Origin: Acidimicrobiales bacterium
GTDB taxonomy: Bacteria; Actinomycetota; Acidimicrobiia; Acidimicrobiales; SHLQ01
NCBI GenBank assembly: GCA_020629635.1
Contig: JAHDCX010000009.1
Span: 1 to 64,000, forward strand
Direction of reading: 5' to 3'
Length of the DNA stretch: 64,000 nucleotides
Part shown: in pieces, positions 7,811-15,403 of the stretch
How positions within the stretch are numbered: position 1 is the stretch's first letter
How the letters are laid out: each line of letters starts with the position of its first letter
Position numbers and translations under genes: made by a program
Notes under the pieces: model-generated
What the model was told of the DNA's origin: nothing
Databases searched by the model: none
Seen by the model: only the letters and a program-made list of their open reading frames with translations

Positions 7811-9028
7811 GTGGGACTTATCGAGGCCGTCGTACCGGCGAGACTCGGTCCGGAGTTCCGCAAGGTCCTCGCCTCACAGTGGGCGACCAACCTGGGCGAC
7901 GGCATCAGCCTCGCCGCAGCTCCCCTCCTGATCGCCGGCGCCACCGACGACCCGCTGCTCGTCGCTGGGGCGGTCTTCGTCCAGCGAGCCCCGTGGCTGC
8001 TGATCGGATTGCAGGCAGGGGTCCTCGCCGACCGGCTCGACCGCCGGCGCCTGCTCGTCGCCGCCAACGCCGCGCGGGCCCTCGTGCTCGCCCTGTTGGT
8101 GGCCGCGGTTGCGAGCGACTCGATCAGCCCGGCGCTGATCCTCGTCACGTTCTTCGTTCTGGCCCTCGCCGAAGTCCTCGCCGACACCACCGCAGGCACG
8201 ATCCTGCCGATGGTCGTCAAACCCGACGACCTGACCGTCGGCAACGCACGACTGCAGTTCGGCTTCATGGCCCTCAACCAGCTCGCTGGTCCGGCGCTCG
8301 GTGGAGCGCTGTTCGCGATCGGTCGTGAGGTGCCGTTCCTCGCACAGGCCACGATCATGGCCTTCGGTGCGCTGGTCCTGGCCCGCCTGCGGCTTCCCGA
8401 CGCCGAACGCCCCGAACGTGGTCAGTCCATTCGTCGCGACATCGTCGACGGTGCCCGATGGATGTGGGGCCATGGCGCCATGCGCACCCTCGCGATCACG
8501 ATCATCGTGTTCAACGTGACGTTCGGCGCGTCATTTTCTCTCCTCGTCGTCTTGGCATCGGAGCGGCTCGACCTCGGTGAGCTCGGCTTCGGGATGCTCA
8601 CCGCGTCGACCGCCGTCGGCGGTGCGGTCGGGGCCGCGCTCTTCGGCTCACTCGAACGTCTGGCAGGACACACCTGGATCATGCGCATCGGCCTGATCAT
8701 CGAGTCACTCACCCACCTCGTCCTCGCAGTCACGACCACGGCATGGATCGCGTTCGCCGCACTTGTGGCCTTCGGGGTGCACATCGGGTGCTGGAGCACG
8801 ATCGTGCCGAGCGTGCGCCAGCGCGTCGTCCCCGAACCCCTGCAAGGCCGAGTGCACGCCGTCTACATGGTCGGGCTCAACCTCGGCCTGCTCATCGGTG
8901 CGGCGTTGGGCGGGCTGCTCGCTCGGATCGGCGACATCACCTGGCCCTACTGGTTCGCGTTCGGTGGATCGGCGGTCACGGTGGCACTCATCTGGAGACC
9001 GCTCCAAGAATTGTCTGCGCCCGCATGA
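7811..9028 (+). CDS. Major facilitator superfamily transporter
   Basis: A 405-residue MFS carrier of the MFS_3 (enterobactin-exporter-like) type, with about 12 hydrophobic segments and the loop 2-3 motif variant GVLADRLDRRRLL (about residues 71-83). MFS_3 members export drugs or siderophores; the substrate here is unknown. The GTG start has no ribosome site but a TAGCCT box 6 nt upstream. The stop overlaps the start of a second MFS gene (ATGA at 9025-9028), so the two are co-expressed, which is unusual for two carriers of different subfamilies. Confidence 0.9.
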   Translation: MGLIEAVVPARLGPEFRKVLASQWATNLGDGISLAAAPLLIAGATDDPLLVAGAVFVQRAPWLLIGLQAGVLADRLDRRRLLVAANAARALVLALLVAAVASDSISPALILVTFFVLALAEVLADTTAGTILPMVVKPDDLTVGNARLQFGFMALNQLAGPALGGALFAIGREVPFLAQATIMAFGALVLARLRLPDAERPERGQSIRRDIVDGARWMWGHGAMRTLAITIIVFNVTFGASFSLLVVLASERLDLGELGFGMLTASTAVGGAVGAALFGSLERLAGHTWIMRIGLIIESLTHLVLAVTTTAWIAFAALVAFGVHIGCWSTIVPSVRQRVVPEPLQGRVHAVYMVGLNLGLLIGAALGGLLARIGDITWPYWFAFGGSAVTVALIWRPLQELSAPA

Positions 9029-10197
9029 ACGCCATCACCCGCGTGACGCTCGTCGTCTTCGCCGTCGCCTGGGGCACGAACGTCTCGACGCCGTTCTTGT
9101 CGACCTACCGAGAACGCCTCGACCTCGGCGACTCCGCGACGATGGCGATCTTCACGGTCTACGTCATCGGCATCATGGGGTCGCTGCTGCTCGCCGGTCC
9201 ACTCTCCGATCGCATCGGACGCAAGGTGGTGGTCGCCTCCACGACGGCCGCTTCCGTCGTTGCCTCGCTGATCCTGATCTGGGGCCGAGATGCCTACGGA
9301 CTGTTGTTGCTCGGCCGCCTCCTGCTCGGCGTCGCCAGCGGTGCGGTGTTGAGTGTCTCCGCCGCGTGGTTGCAAGAGCTCTATCCCCCCGACCGGCAGC
9401 GAGACGCCGCGCTGCGCTCGACGGTCGTCTCGTTCGGTGGGTTCGGTATCGGGCCACCCATCAGTGCCCTGTTCGACGTCGCCGACGCTGCGCCGCTCGT
9501 CGCTCCCTTCGTTGTGCACGCCGTCGCCACCGCAGCCGCGCTCGCGCTGCTCAGCGCGGTGCCCGAGACCTCGCCGAAGATCCCCCGCTCGCTTCGTCCG
9601 TCGCTCGGCGTACCGGCGACGGCGCGGCGTCGGTTTGGTCGAGTGGTCGTGCCGGCCGCGATCTGGGTGTTTGCCTTCCCCTCGACGTCGTTCGCCTTGT
9701 TCCCGGTGCTCATCAGCGACGGGATCGATGCGAGCCCGGTGGTCGTGGCCGCGATCGCCGGCGCCATCACCGCATGGTCGGCCTTGTTGGCCCGACCGTT
9801 GGTCGCCAGAATCGGACTATCGGGCGGCGTGGTCGCCGGTATGGTCTCGGGCCTCTGCGGATGGGCGATCGGCGCGACCGCACTCGGTCAGGACATCTGG
9901 CCACTGGTCCTTCCCGCGGCCCTTCTGCTCGGTTGCGCGTCGGGACTGCTGACCGCTGGGGCGCTCGGGCTCCTCGCCGAGGTCGCGTCACCAGACGAAC
10001 GAGGCCGCATCAACTCGACCTTCTACCTTCTGGCGTACCCGGGCATGGCGATGCCCGTCCTCCTGACGACGCTTGCTCAGCCACTCGGTGTTGGCCGGGC
10101 GATTCTCGTCGTGTGGATCTTCGCCGCGACGGCGACCGTCGCCATCACCGCGGCCCTCCGGGGCGACCCGGCTCACGCCACGATTCGATCTCGGTGA
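9025..10197 (+). CDS. Major facilitator superfamily transporter
   Basis: A 390-residue, 12-helix MFS protein. The loop 2-3 motif is complete: GPLSDRIGRKVVV (about residues 58-70), as in MFS_1 drug and sugar carriers. Start ATG at 9025 lies in an ATGA overlap with the preceding MFS gene; upstream in-frame starts lie inside that gene and are not credible. The 3' end runs 53 bp into the convergent cyclotransferase-like gene at 10145-10627. Substrate unknown; as the partner of an exporter-like MFS it may share or complement its substrate (inference). Confidence 0.9.
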   Translation: MNAITRVTLVVFAVAWGTNVSTPFLSTYRERLDLGDSATMAIFTVYVIGIMGSLLLAGPLSDRIGRKVVVASTTAASVVASLILIWGRDAYGLLLLGRLLLGVASGAVLSVSAAWLQELYPPDRQRDAALRSTVVSFGGFGIGPPISALFDVADAAPLVAPFVVHAVATAAALALLSAVPETSPKIPRSLRPSLGVPATARRRFGRVVVPAAIWVFAFPSTSFALFPVLISDGIDASPVVVAAIAGAITAWSALLARPLVARIGLSGGVVAGMVSGLCGWAIGATALGQDIWPLVLPAALLLGCASGLLTAGALGLLAEVASPDERGRINSTFYLLAYPGMAMPVLLTTLAQPLGVGRAILVVWIFAATATVAITAALRGDPAHATIRSR

Positions 10198-10627
10198 TCG
10201 TCGCTGGAGGCAACCCGGATCCCACTGCACCGGCGAGCACCTTCTCGAGATAGCCGTTGCGGGGCGGGCCCGGCCGATCGTGACACGCGATGTAGACGAT
10301 CGCGTCCCGAGTCGGACCCGAGTCCGCCCATCGATTGTCGATTGGCTGCACGCCGATGACGGTTCGCTCGTAGTTGCCTTTCGCGACACCTTCGTAGCCG
10401 TCGAGGATCTCGATGTGCTCCGCAGTTGTGTCCCACAGGACACCGACGACCGTCGCATCCACATCGGGCACGATGGTGGCCACCCCGCGTTGATTGATCC
10501 GAAAGCGCCAACCGTCGAATCGCGCCAGCCCGATCGCCGTCGAACCCGGGCACCGTTGCTCCATCTGTACATCCCACATGTTCGACCCATAGGCGAAGTA
10601 CGGAAGTTGTGCACCTGGCGACGTCAT
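10145..10627 (-). CDS. Gamma-glutamylcyclotransferase-like protein
   Basis: A 160-residue protein of the GGCT/AIG2-like fold. The N-terminal substrate loop YFAYGSNM (residues 10-17) and the acidic catalytic position in LDGYEGV (Glu79) are present. Family members release 5-oxoproline from gamma-glutamyl amines or peptides; the exact substrate is uncertain. I choose ATG at 10627 because MTSPGAQLPYFAYGSN places the motif near the N-terminus as usual and a TAAGGT box lies 8 nt upstream; a GTG at 10657 would add ten residues. The 3' end overlaps the convergent MFS gene by 53 bp. Confidence 0.85.
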   Translation of the reverse strand: MTSPGAQLPYFAYGSNMWDVQMEQRCPGSTAIGLARFDGWRFRINQRGVATIVPDVDATVVGVLWDTTAEHIEILDGYEGVAKGNYERTVIGVQPIDNRWADSGPTRDAIVYIACHDRPGPPRNGYLEKVLAGAVGSGLPPATITEIESWREPGRPGGPR

Positions 10628-10635
10628 CGCCGCTG

Positions 10636-10641
10636 ACCTTA
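10636..10641 (-). promoter_or_regulatory. TANNNT box before the cyclotransferase-like gene
   Basis: On the minus strand TAAGGT ends 8 nt before the ATG at 10627; no Shine-Dalgarno sequence is visible. It is divergent from the box at 10680-10685. Confidence 0.35.
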
Positions 10642-10679
10642 CGGGAGCGCTCCCCACTGTGGTCGCCCCCGACGACTCC

Positions 10680-10685
10680 TACGTT
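10680..10685 (+). promoter_or_regulatory. TANNNT box before lipoprotein gene
   Basis: TACGTT ends exactly 6 nt before the GTG at 10692, consistent with a leaderless transcript. Confidence 0.4.
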
Positions 10686-10691
10686 GGGACC

Positions 10692-11678
10692 GTGCACTCC
10701 TCGATCCGACGGCTCAGCTGGATCTCCGTCTTCGTCGCGCTCGCGTCATGCGGCGTGTCCGAGGCCAGCGAGACAGCGCCGTCAACTGCGGCACCCACCA
10801 CAACGTCGCCGGTCGCGCCCCTGCTGTCCGAACCTTCGAACGAGATCACCGTCGCGCTGCCGAGTACCACCGCGGTGGACCACACCTCCCCGCCCATGAC
10901 CATCGCGCCAGCCGTTCCCACGACCACCTCTCCGACCACCTCGGCGGTCAATCCCCTTTTCGAACCGCTGGTGGAGACGCTCGCCGCCGAGGTCGGGCTT
11001 CGCGTCCGGCTCCCCAGCGTCGTCGATCCGCCCGCCTCGGTCGATGCACTTCCTCCAGCCGCCACACTCGTCAATGCGACCGACGACGACTACGAGATCG
11101 TGCTCGGGCACGGCGACTGCCCCGGGGGCGCCGCCTGTCGCTTCGGGGTGATCAGTGGCCGCCGGCTCGACCGCGAAGAAGGCGAGGCTCTGCTCACCGA
11201 AGGGACGCGAGTCCCACTTCCCCAAGGAGCGACCGGCGTCCTCACCCCATCGACGTGCGGGGCGACGTGCAGCGACACGACGATCTCCTGGCTCGAACCC
11301 GACGGCACGTCAGCCGACAGCCTCGTCGTCTACCGGATGGGGCTGACCGCCGCGAGCGGCCCGGAGATTCACGCCCTCGCGTGGAGTGCGCTCAGCACCG
11401 ACGACGCCCCGCCACCACCGATCTCGTGTGGGTTCGAGACCGTCGCGCTGGATGGGGCGGTCGCCACCATCCGAACGACGACCCTCGCCGACGGCCGCGG
11501 GCTCCATTGGCTCACCGCCTGCTCCGACGACGGCATCGCCATCGAGCTGCTCGACTCGCCGGGCACCGTGGAGTGGCTGGTCGACAACGATGACGTGTCG
11601 ATTGCGGTCGCCAGCGCTGTCGACGGATCGGTCGCCCGCTACTGGTTCAGCGGCGCCCGATTGACACCGGTCTCCTGA
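10692..11678 (+). CDS. Putative lipoprotein of unknown function
   Basis: A 328-residue protein. GTG at 10692 is chosen because it gives a short type II signal peptide, MHSSIRRLSWISVFVALASCG, with a lipobox-like LASC, and a TACGTT box 6 nt upstream. A Thr/Pro/Ser-rich spacer of about 80 residues follows, as in many surface lipoproteins of high-GC Gram-positive bacteria, then a globular part with paired Cys residues (GDCPGGAACRFG, STCGATCSD, SCGFE, TACSDD) that may form disulfides. I do not recognise the globular domain. It faces the convergent patatin gene. Confidence 0.75.
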   Translation: MHSSIRRLSWISVFVALASCGVSEASETAPSTAAPTTTSPVAPLLSEPSNEITVALPSTTAVDHTSPPMTIAPAVPTTTSPTTSAVNPLFEPLVETLAAEVGLRVRLPSVVDPPASVDALPPAATLVNATDDDYEIVLGHGDCPGGAACRFGVISGRRLDREEGEALLTEGTRVPLPQGATGVLTPSTCGATCSDTTISWLEPDGTSADSLVVYRMGLTAASGPEIHALAWSALSTDDAPPPPISCGFETVALDGAVATIRTTTLADGRGLHWLTACSDDGIAIELLDSPGTVEWLVDNDDVSIAVASAVDGSVARYWFSGARLTPVS

Positions 11679-11696
11679 GGCTCGATCGGCCCGACG

Positions 11697-12785
11697 TCAG
11701 GTCGAACGCGCCTTGGACCGCCGCGTCGCCACGATCGGTGCCAGGACGTCGGTGCGAATCCGACCGACCGGAGCACGCGGGTGGGTGATCAGCACGCGTT
11801 GCTCGACTTCGAATCCCTCGAGGTCGAGCCAGTCGAGCATCGCTTCGGCGCCGCCGGCGAGCGAGTCCATCAGCACATGCGTGTCGAGCTCGAGACGGTC
11901 GGGGAGATCGAGGTCCGCCGGTGGAACGACCGCCTCGATGACGACCTGGCCCTGCCGTAGACCGATCGGGGTCGCCTCGCCGTCGACCACGGCGCGCAGC
12001 GCGTCGGTGTTGTCCCAGAAGCGATGCGGCGCATCCTCGACGAGGTCGGCGACGTACTCCCCATTGATCCGCTTGACGAGGCGAGGGATCGTGGCCCGCT
12101 CGACGACATTGGGTAGTTCGGGCTCTCCCGTTCGGATGAAGTCGCGACTCCTGGCCACGAGCACGTGTGACGCACCCAGGCCGACGGCGCTCACCCATGG
12201 GACGGGCTCGAGCAATCCGCCATCGACGTAGGACACGTCGCCAATGGGTCGGGACGGTCCCGAGATCACCGGAAGCGACGCCGTCGCCGCCAGGACCTGC
12301 TTGGCCCGGTTCACGTCGTCGGACAGGCCGAACAGCGTCGGGTGGTCTCCTGGCTCGGCCGGGCTCGCCGTCGCCCAGACCGGAAGATCCGAGGCGACGA
12401 GCGCTTCCCAGTCGAACCCGTGACTGTCCATCGCCTCATCGATGAGATGATCGATGTCGAGGATCACCCCGCCGCGGAGCAGTCGACGCCGATCGACGAA
12501 CTGCTCCGAGTTGAGCACTCGGTAATAGAGCACCGAACCTTTGGTGCCCTGCCCGATCGAGAAGAACGCGCCGGCGATCGCCCCAGCGGACGTTCCGACG
12601 ATGGCGTCGAAGCAGTTGCGCATGCCGAGCTGTTCGAGCGCAAGCAACATCCCGGAGCTCACCGCGCCGCGCATTCCGCCACCCTCGACCGCAAGGATCA
12701 GCCGATGCTCGTCGTCGCGGTCACCGGGGGTCGTCCCGCGTGCCTGGCGGGCCAGGAGCAGCTCGCGGACCGACGGCGTCGTCAC
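11697..12785 (-). CDS. Patatin-like phospholipase
   Basis: A 362-residue patatin-family lipid acyl hydrolase with the full Ser-Asp dyad: oxyanion loop EGGGMRG (about 34-40), nucleophile elbow GTSAG (Ser66) and DGG (Asp188). No signal peptide is seen. The closest type is the bacterial YjjU/RssA-like patatins that act on phospholipids. I take GTG at 12785 because it gives a GTGA overlap with the DedA stop (12782-12784) and removes a 16-residue extension that would lie inside the DedA gene; an in-frame start exists at 12818. It follows the DedA gene in a two-gene operon, a membrane-lipid pairing. Confidence 0.9.
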   Translation of the reverse strand: MTTPSVRELLLARQARGTTPGDRDDEHRLILAVEGGGMRGAVSSGMLLALEQLGMRNCFDAIVGTSAGAIAGAFFSIGQGTKGSVLYYRVLNSEQFVDRRRLLRGGVILDIDHLIDEAMDSHGFDWEALVASDLPVWATASPAEPGDHPTLFGLSDDVNRAKQVLAATASLPVISGPSRPIGDVSYVDGGLLEPVPWVSAVGLGASHVLVARSRDFIRTGEPELPNVVERATIPRLVKRINGEYVADLVEDAPHRFWDNTDALRAVVDGEATPIGLRQGQVVIEAVVPPADLDLPDRLELDTHVLMDSLAGGAEAMLDWLDLEGFEVEQRVLITHPRAPVGRIRTDVLAPIVATRRSKARST

Positions 12786-13447
12786 GCCGTGGCGTTCCGG
12801 CGCCGGTCGCGCCACCATCGGATCGCTTCAACGCTCAAGGTGATCGACAGCGCCGTACCGAAGGCAAGCCACAGCGCTGTCGTCGTGCTCTCGACCTGCT
12901 CGGCCACGAAGAAGCCGAGAAGTGCGGCGTAGCTCGCCCACAAGGTCGTGGCGAGGAGATCCCACCGGGTGAACCACGACCAGAACGGCTGACCGGTCAG
13001 CCCGCAAGAGAACGTCATGGCCGTGCGGCCTCCGGGGATGAACCGAGCGGTGATCAGCAGCAACCCGCCGCGCTTTCGGATCTGTTCGCCGGTCGCGAAC
13101 AACCGCTTCTCGCCCTTCTCGCCACGGAAGAAGATCGATCGGAGCAAACGGTCTGAGCGGCTTCCGATCCAATAGCCGAGCGTGTCCCCGCAATAGGCGC
13201 CGAAAGCGCCGACCACGATCACGAGCACGAGGGGCAGCACGCGTTGGTCGTTGATGAGGACCGCGTCGCTCGCGGCGACACCACCAGCGATCACGGTGAA
13301 CTCGCTCGGCACCACCGGAAACACCGAGTCGAGAAGCGCAATCGAGAAGAGCACCGCGAAGAACCACGGATTCGACGAGATGTCGGTGATCAGTTCTTCC
13401 ATCTGATGGAACAGGTCGATCGCCCACTGGATCACGTGGAGCACCAT
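12782..13447 (-). CDS. DedA family membrane protein
   Basis: A 221-residue DedA/SNARE-associated (VTT domain) protein, a family now linked to phospholipid or undecaprenyl-phosphate flipping. Features: LDSVFPVVPSEF (near residue 35), the re-entrant loop region, GAYCGDTLGYWIGS, and RFIPGGRTAMTFSCGL with the conserved Arg and Gly. Four or more hydrophobic spans. ATG at 13447 gives MVLHVIQWAIDLF; the start at 13477 adds only an Arg/Pro-rich lead. It overlaps the patatin gene. Confidence 0.9.
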   Translation of the reverse strand: MVLHVIQWAIDLFHQMEELITDISSNPWFFAVLFSIALLDSVFPVVPSEFTVIAGGVAASDAVLINDQRVLPLVLVIVVGAFGAYCGDTLGYWIGSRSDRLLRSIFFRGEKGEKRLFATGEQIRKRGGLLLITARFIPGGRTAMTFSCGLTGQPFWSWFTRWDLLATTLWASYAALLGFFVAEQVESTTTALWLAFGTALSITLSVEAIRWWRDRRRNATA

Positions 13448-13559
13448 ACCGCCGCGCCTCGGGCGGCGTTCGGGCATTCACCCAATCGCGCCGAAGATCA
13501 TCCGTTGGGACGAGGAACAGGTGGACCTCTGGGAGGATGACGACACGGCGCGGGATTCC

Positions 13560-13565
13560 TACCAT
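13560..13565 (+). promoter_or_regulatory. TANNNT box before histidine kinase gene
   Basis: TACCAT ends 6 nt before ATG 13572, the geometry of a leaderless transcript; it supports this ATG over the GTG at 13521. Confidence 0.4.
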
Positions 13566-13571
13566 TGGACC

Positions 13572-14735
13572 ATGTCCGAGACGTCTGTCCGGCCTTCGCG
13601 CCGAGATGCAATGGCGATGGCCGCGATCACTGCCGCGCTGCTCATCGGCAACATCGGGCCGGCGGACACCGCGCAGACCGAACGAAACATCGACGCCTTT
13701 GCGATCGTGCTGATCCTGATCGCGGGTGGGGCGACCCTGTGGCGTCGGACGAATCCCGTTCCGGCGCTCGCGGTCGCGACGATCGCCAGCCTGACCTACT
13801 GGATCATGGACTATCCCCTGGCCGGCGGAGGGCTCGCCTTGCTCGTCCTGCTGTATTCGCTCGCGGCGCACGAACCCGAGCGAGCTCGAGCGGTCCGGGT
13901 GCTCGTCCTGTTCACGATCGTGATCTCGCTGGTCCTCATCGCCGGATGGCTTTCCCCAGAGGAGAACGGGGTGAGCGTCGGGTTGATCGTGCTCAACATC
14001 GTCTTGTTCCAACTCGCCTGGTTTGCCGGCGATGGGATCCGTGGTCGACGGGAGAACGTCGAACGACTGCAGGAGCAGATCGACGCCGCGCAGGCGGAGA
14101 AGGTGGCGGCGACCGAACGGGCGATCGAAGGCGAGCGCACGCGGATCGCTCGCGAGCTCCACGACATCGTCGCCCACTCGATGTCGGTCATCGTCGTGCA
14201 GTCCGAGGGGGCTCAACGCCTCGTCGGCCGCGACGATGAGGCCGTTGCCGAGGCACTTGCGGCCATCGAGGCGACGGCGAGAACAAACCTCAACGACATT
14301 CGCTCGACCATCGGCGGTCTCCGAAGCGACGCCGCCCGTACCCCGCTGCCCGAGTTGTCCCGGCTGCCGGAGCTCGTCGAGCAATGTGCCGAAGCCGGGC
14401 TCGACGTGTCGCTCGAAGTCAACGGCGAACAGCGTTCACTTCCCGCCATGATCGAACTCTCCGGCTACCGGGTCGTGCAGGAATCCCTGACGAACACGAT
14501 CAAGCACGGCGGTCCAACGGCATCGGCGGCTGTCACGGTCGACTACCGAGACGACGCCTTGGCGATCGAGGTGGTCGACGACGGTCGTGGCGCCGGGGCG
14601 ACACCCGAGACACCGGGTCATGGCTTGCTCGGCATGCGCGAGCGAATCGAAGCCGTTGGCGGTCAGCTCCGTACCGGGCCACGCCAAGGAGGCGGCTACA
14701 CCGTGCGCGCCGAGATTCCGGTGGGCGCCGAATGA
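13572..14735 (+). CDS. Two-component sensor histidine kinase (NarL-type, HisKA_3)
   Basis: A 387-residue membrane sensor. Four or five hydrophobic segments fill residues 15-155 with almost no extracytoplasmic loop, then a coiled-coil linker (ENVERLQEQIDAAQAEKVAA), the HisKA_3 dimer and phosphoacceptor motif RIARELHDIVAHS with His197, and a C-terminal HATPase_c domain (NTIKHGG N-box, DDGRGAG, HGLLGMRERIEAVGG). This is the common actinobacterial DesK/LiaS-like class, often responding to membrane or cell-wall stress. ATG 13572 has a TACCAT box 6 nt upstream; GTG 13521 would add 17 charged residues. It overlaps the response regulator start (ATGA). Confidence 0.92.
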   Translation: MSETSVRPSRRDAMAMAAITAALLIGNIGPADTAQTERNIDAFAIVLILIAGGATLWRRTNPVPALAVATIASLTYWIMDYPLAGGGLALLVLLYSLAAHEPERARAVRVLVLFTIVISLVLIAGWLSPEENGVSVGLIVLNIVLFQLAWFAGDGIRGRRENVERLQEQIDAAQAEKVAATERAIEGERTRIARELHDIVAHSMSVIVVQSEGAQRLVGRDDEAVAEALAAIEATARTNLNDIRSTIGGLRSDAARTPLPELSRLPELVEQCAEAGLDVSLEVNGEQRSLPAMIELSGYRVVQESLTNTIKHGGPTASAAVTVDYRDDALAIEVVDDGRGAGATPETPGHGLLGMRERIEAVGGQLRTGPRQGGGYTVRAEIPVGAE

Positions 14736-15388
14736 GCGCCGACGCCCCGATTCGCGTCCTCGTCGTCGACGATCAGCCCCTGCTGCGAGCCGGCTTCGGG
14801 ATGATCCTGCAGGGCGAGGACGACATGGACCTCGTCGGCGAGGCCTGCGACGGGATCGAGGCCGAGTCCCTGGCACGTTCGCTCAACCCCGATGTCGTAC
14901 TGATGGACATCCGGATGCCCGAACGTGACGGGATCGAGGCGACTCAGGTCCTCACGCAATTCGAGAATCCGCCAGCCGTGTTGATTCTCACCACCTTCGA
15001 TCTCGACGAATACGTCTACGCGGCGCTCCGAGCGGGTGCCTCGGGCTTCTTGTTGAAGGATGCGGGCGCCGACGAGCTCATCCGAGCGATTCGGGTGGTT
15101 GCCTCGGGCGAAGCCCTGCTTGCTCCCACGGTCACGCGCCGGTTGATCGGCGACTTCGCCCAGCGTCCGGCTTCGGTCGAGGTGGTTGGACTCGACGAGT
15201 TGACCGACCGCGAGAACGAGGTCCTTCAACTGATGGCGAAGGGCCTGTCCAACGGTGAGATCGCCGAGTCGCTGATCCTCGGCGAAACGACGATCAAGAC
15301 GCACGTCGGCCGCATCCTCATGAAGCTCGGCGCACGAGACCGCGTGCAAGCGGTCATCGCCGCCTACGAAGCGGGCATCGTCGGCTAA
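14732..15388 (+). CDS. Response regulator, NarL/LuxR type
   Basis: A 218-residue DNA-binding response regulator. The receiver domain has the acid pair Asp13/Asp14 (VVDDQ), phosphoacceptor Asp59 (VVLMDIRMP), Thr in LTTFD and Lys109 (GFLLKDAG). The C-terminal LuxR-type helix-turn-helix reads LTDRENEVLQLMAKGLSNGE, then TTIKTHVGRILMKLG. It forms the partner of the kinase encoded just upstream (ATGA overlap at 14732-14735). The divergent target could be the ABC exporter genes downstream on the other strand, a frequent partnership (inference). Confidence 0.95.
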   Translation: MSADAPIRVLVVDDQPLLRAGFGMILQGEDDMDLVGEACDGIEAESLARSLNPDVVLMDIRMPERDGIEATQVLTQFENPPAVLILTTFDLDEYVYAALRAGASGFLLKDAGADELIRAIRVVASGEALLAPTVTRRLIGDFAQRPASVEVVGLDELTDRENEVLQLMAKGLSNGEIAESLILGETTIKTHVGRILMKLGARDRVQAVIAAYEAGIVG

Positions 15389-15403
15389 CCAACCTGGCAG
15401 GGT

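Noticed and set aside
6343-8358. 671-codon minus-strand frame across Anbu and FAS1 genes
   Set aside because: Shadow of two well-supported plus-strand genes; its product is Val/Gly/Arg-rich with no domains.
12828-14384. 518-codon minus-strand frame across kinase and DedA genes
   Set aside because: Asp/Arg/His-rich, no motifs, overlaps two genes with clear families.
15390-15403. Short inverted repeat AACC...GGTT between the regulator and permease genes
   Set aside because: Only 4-5 bp of stem; too weak to call a terminator, though it is in the right place.
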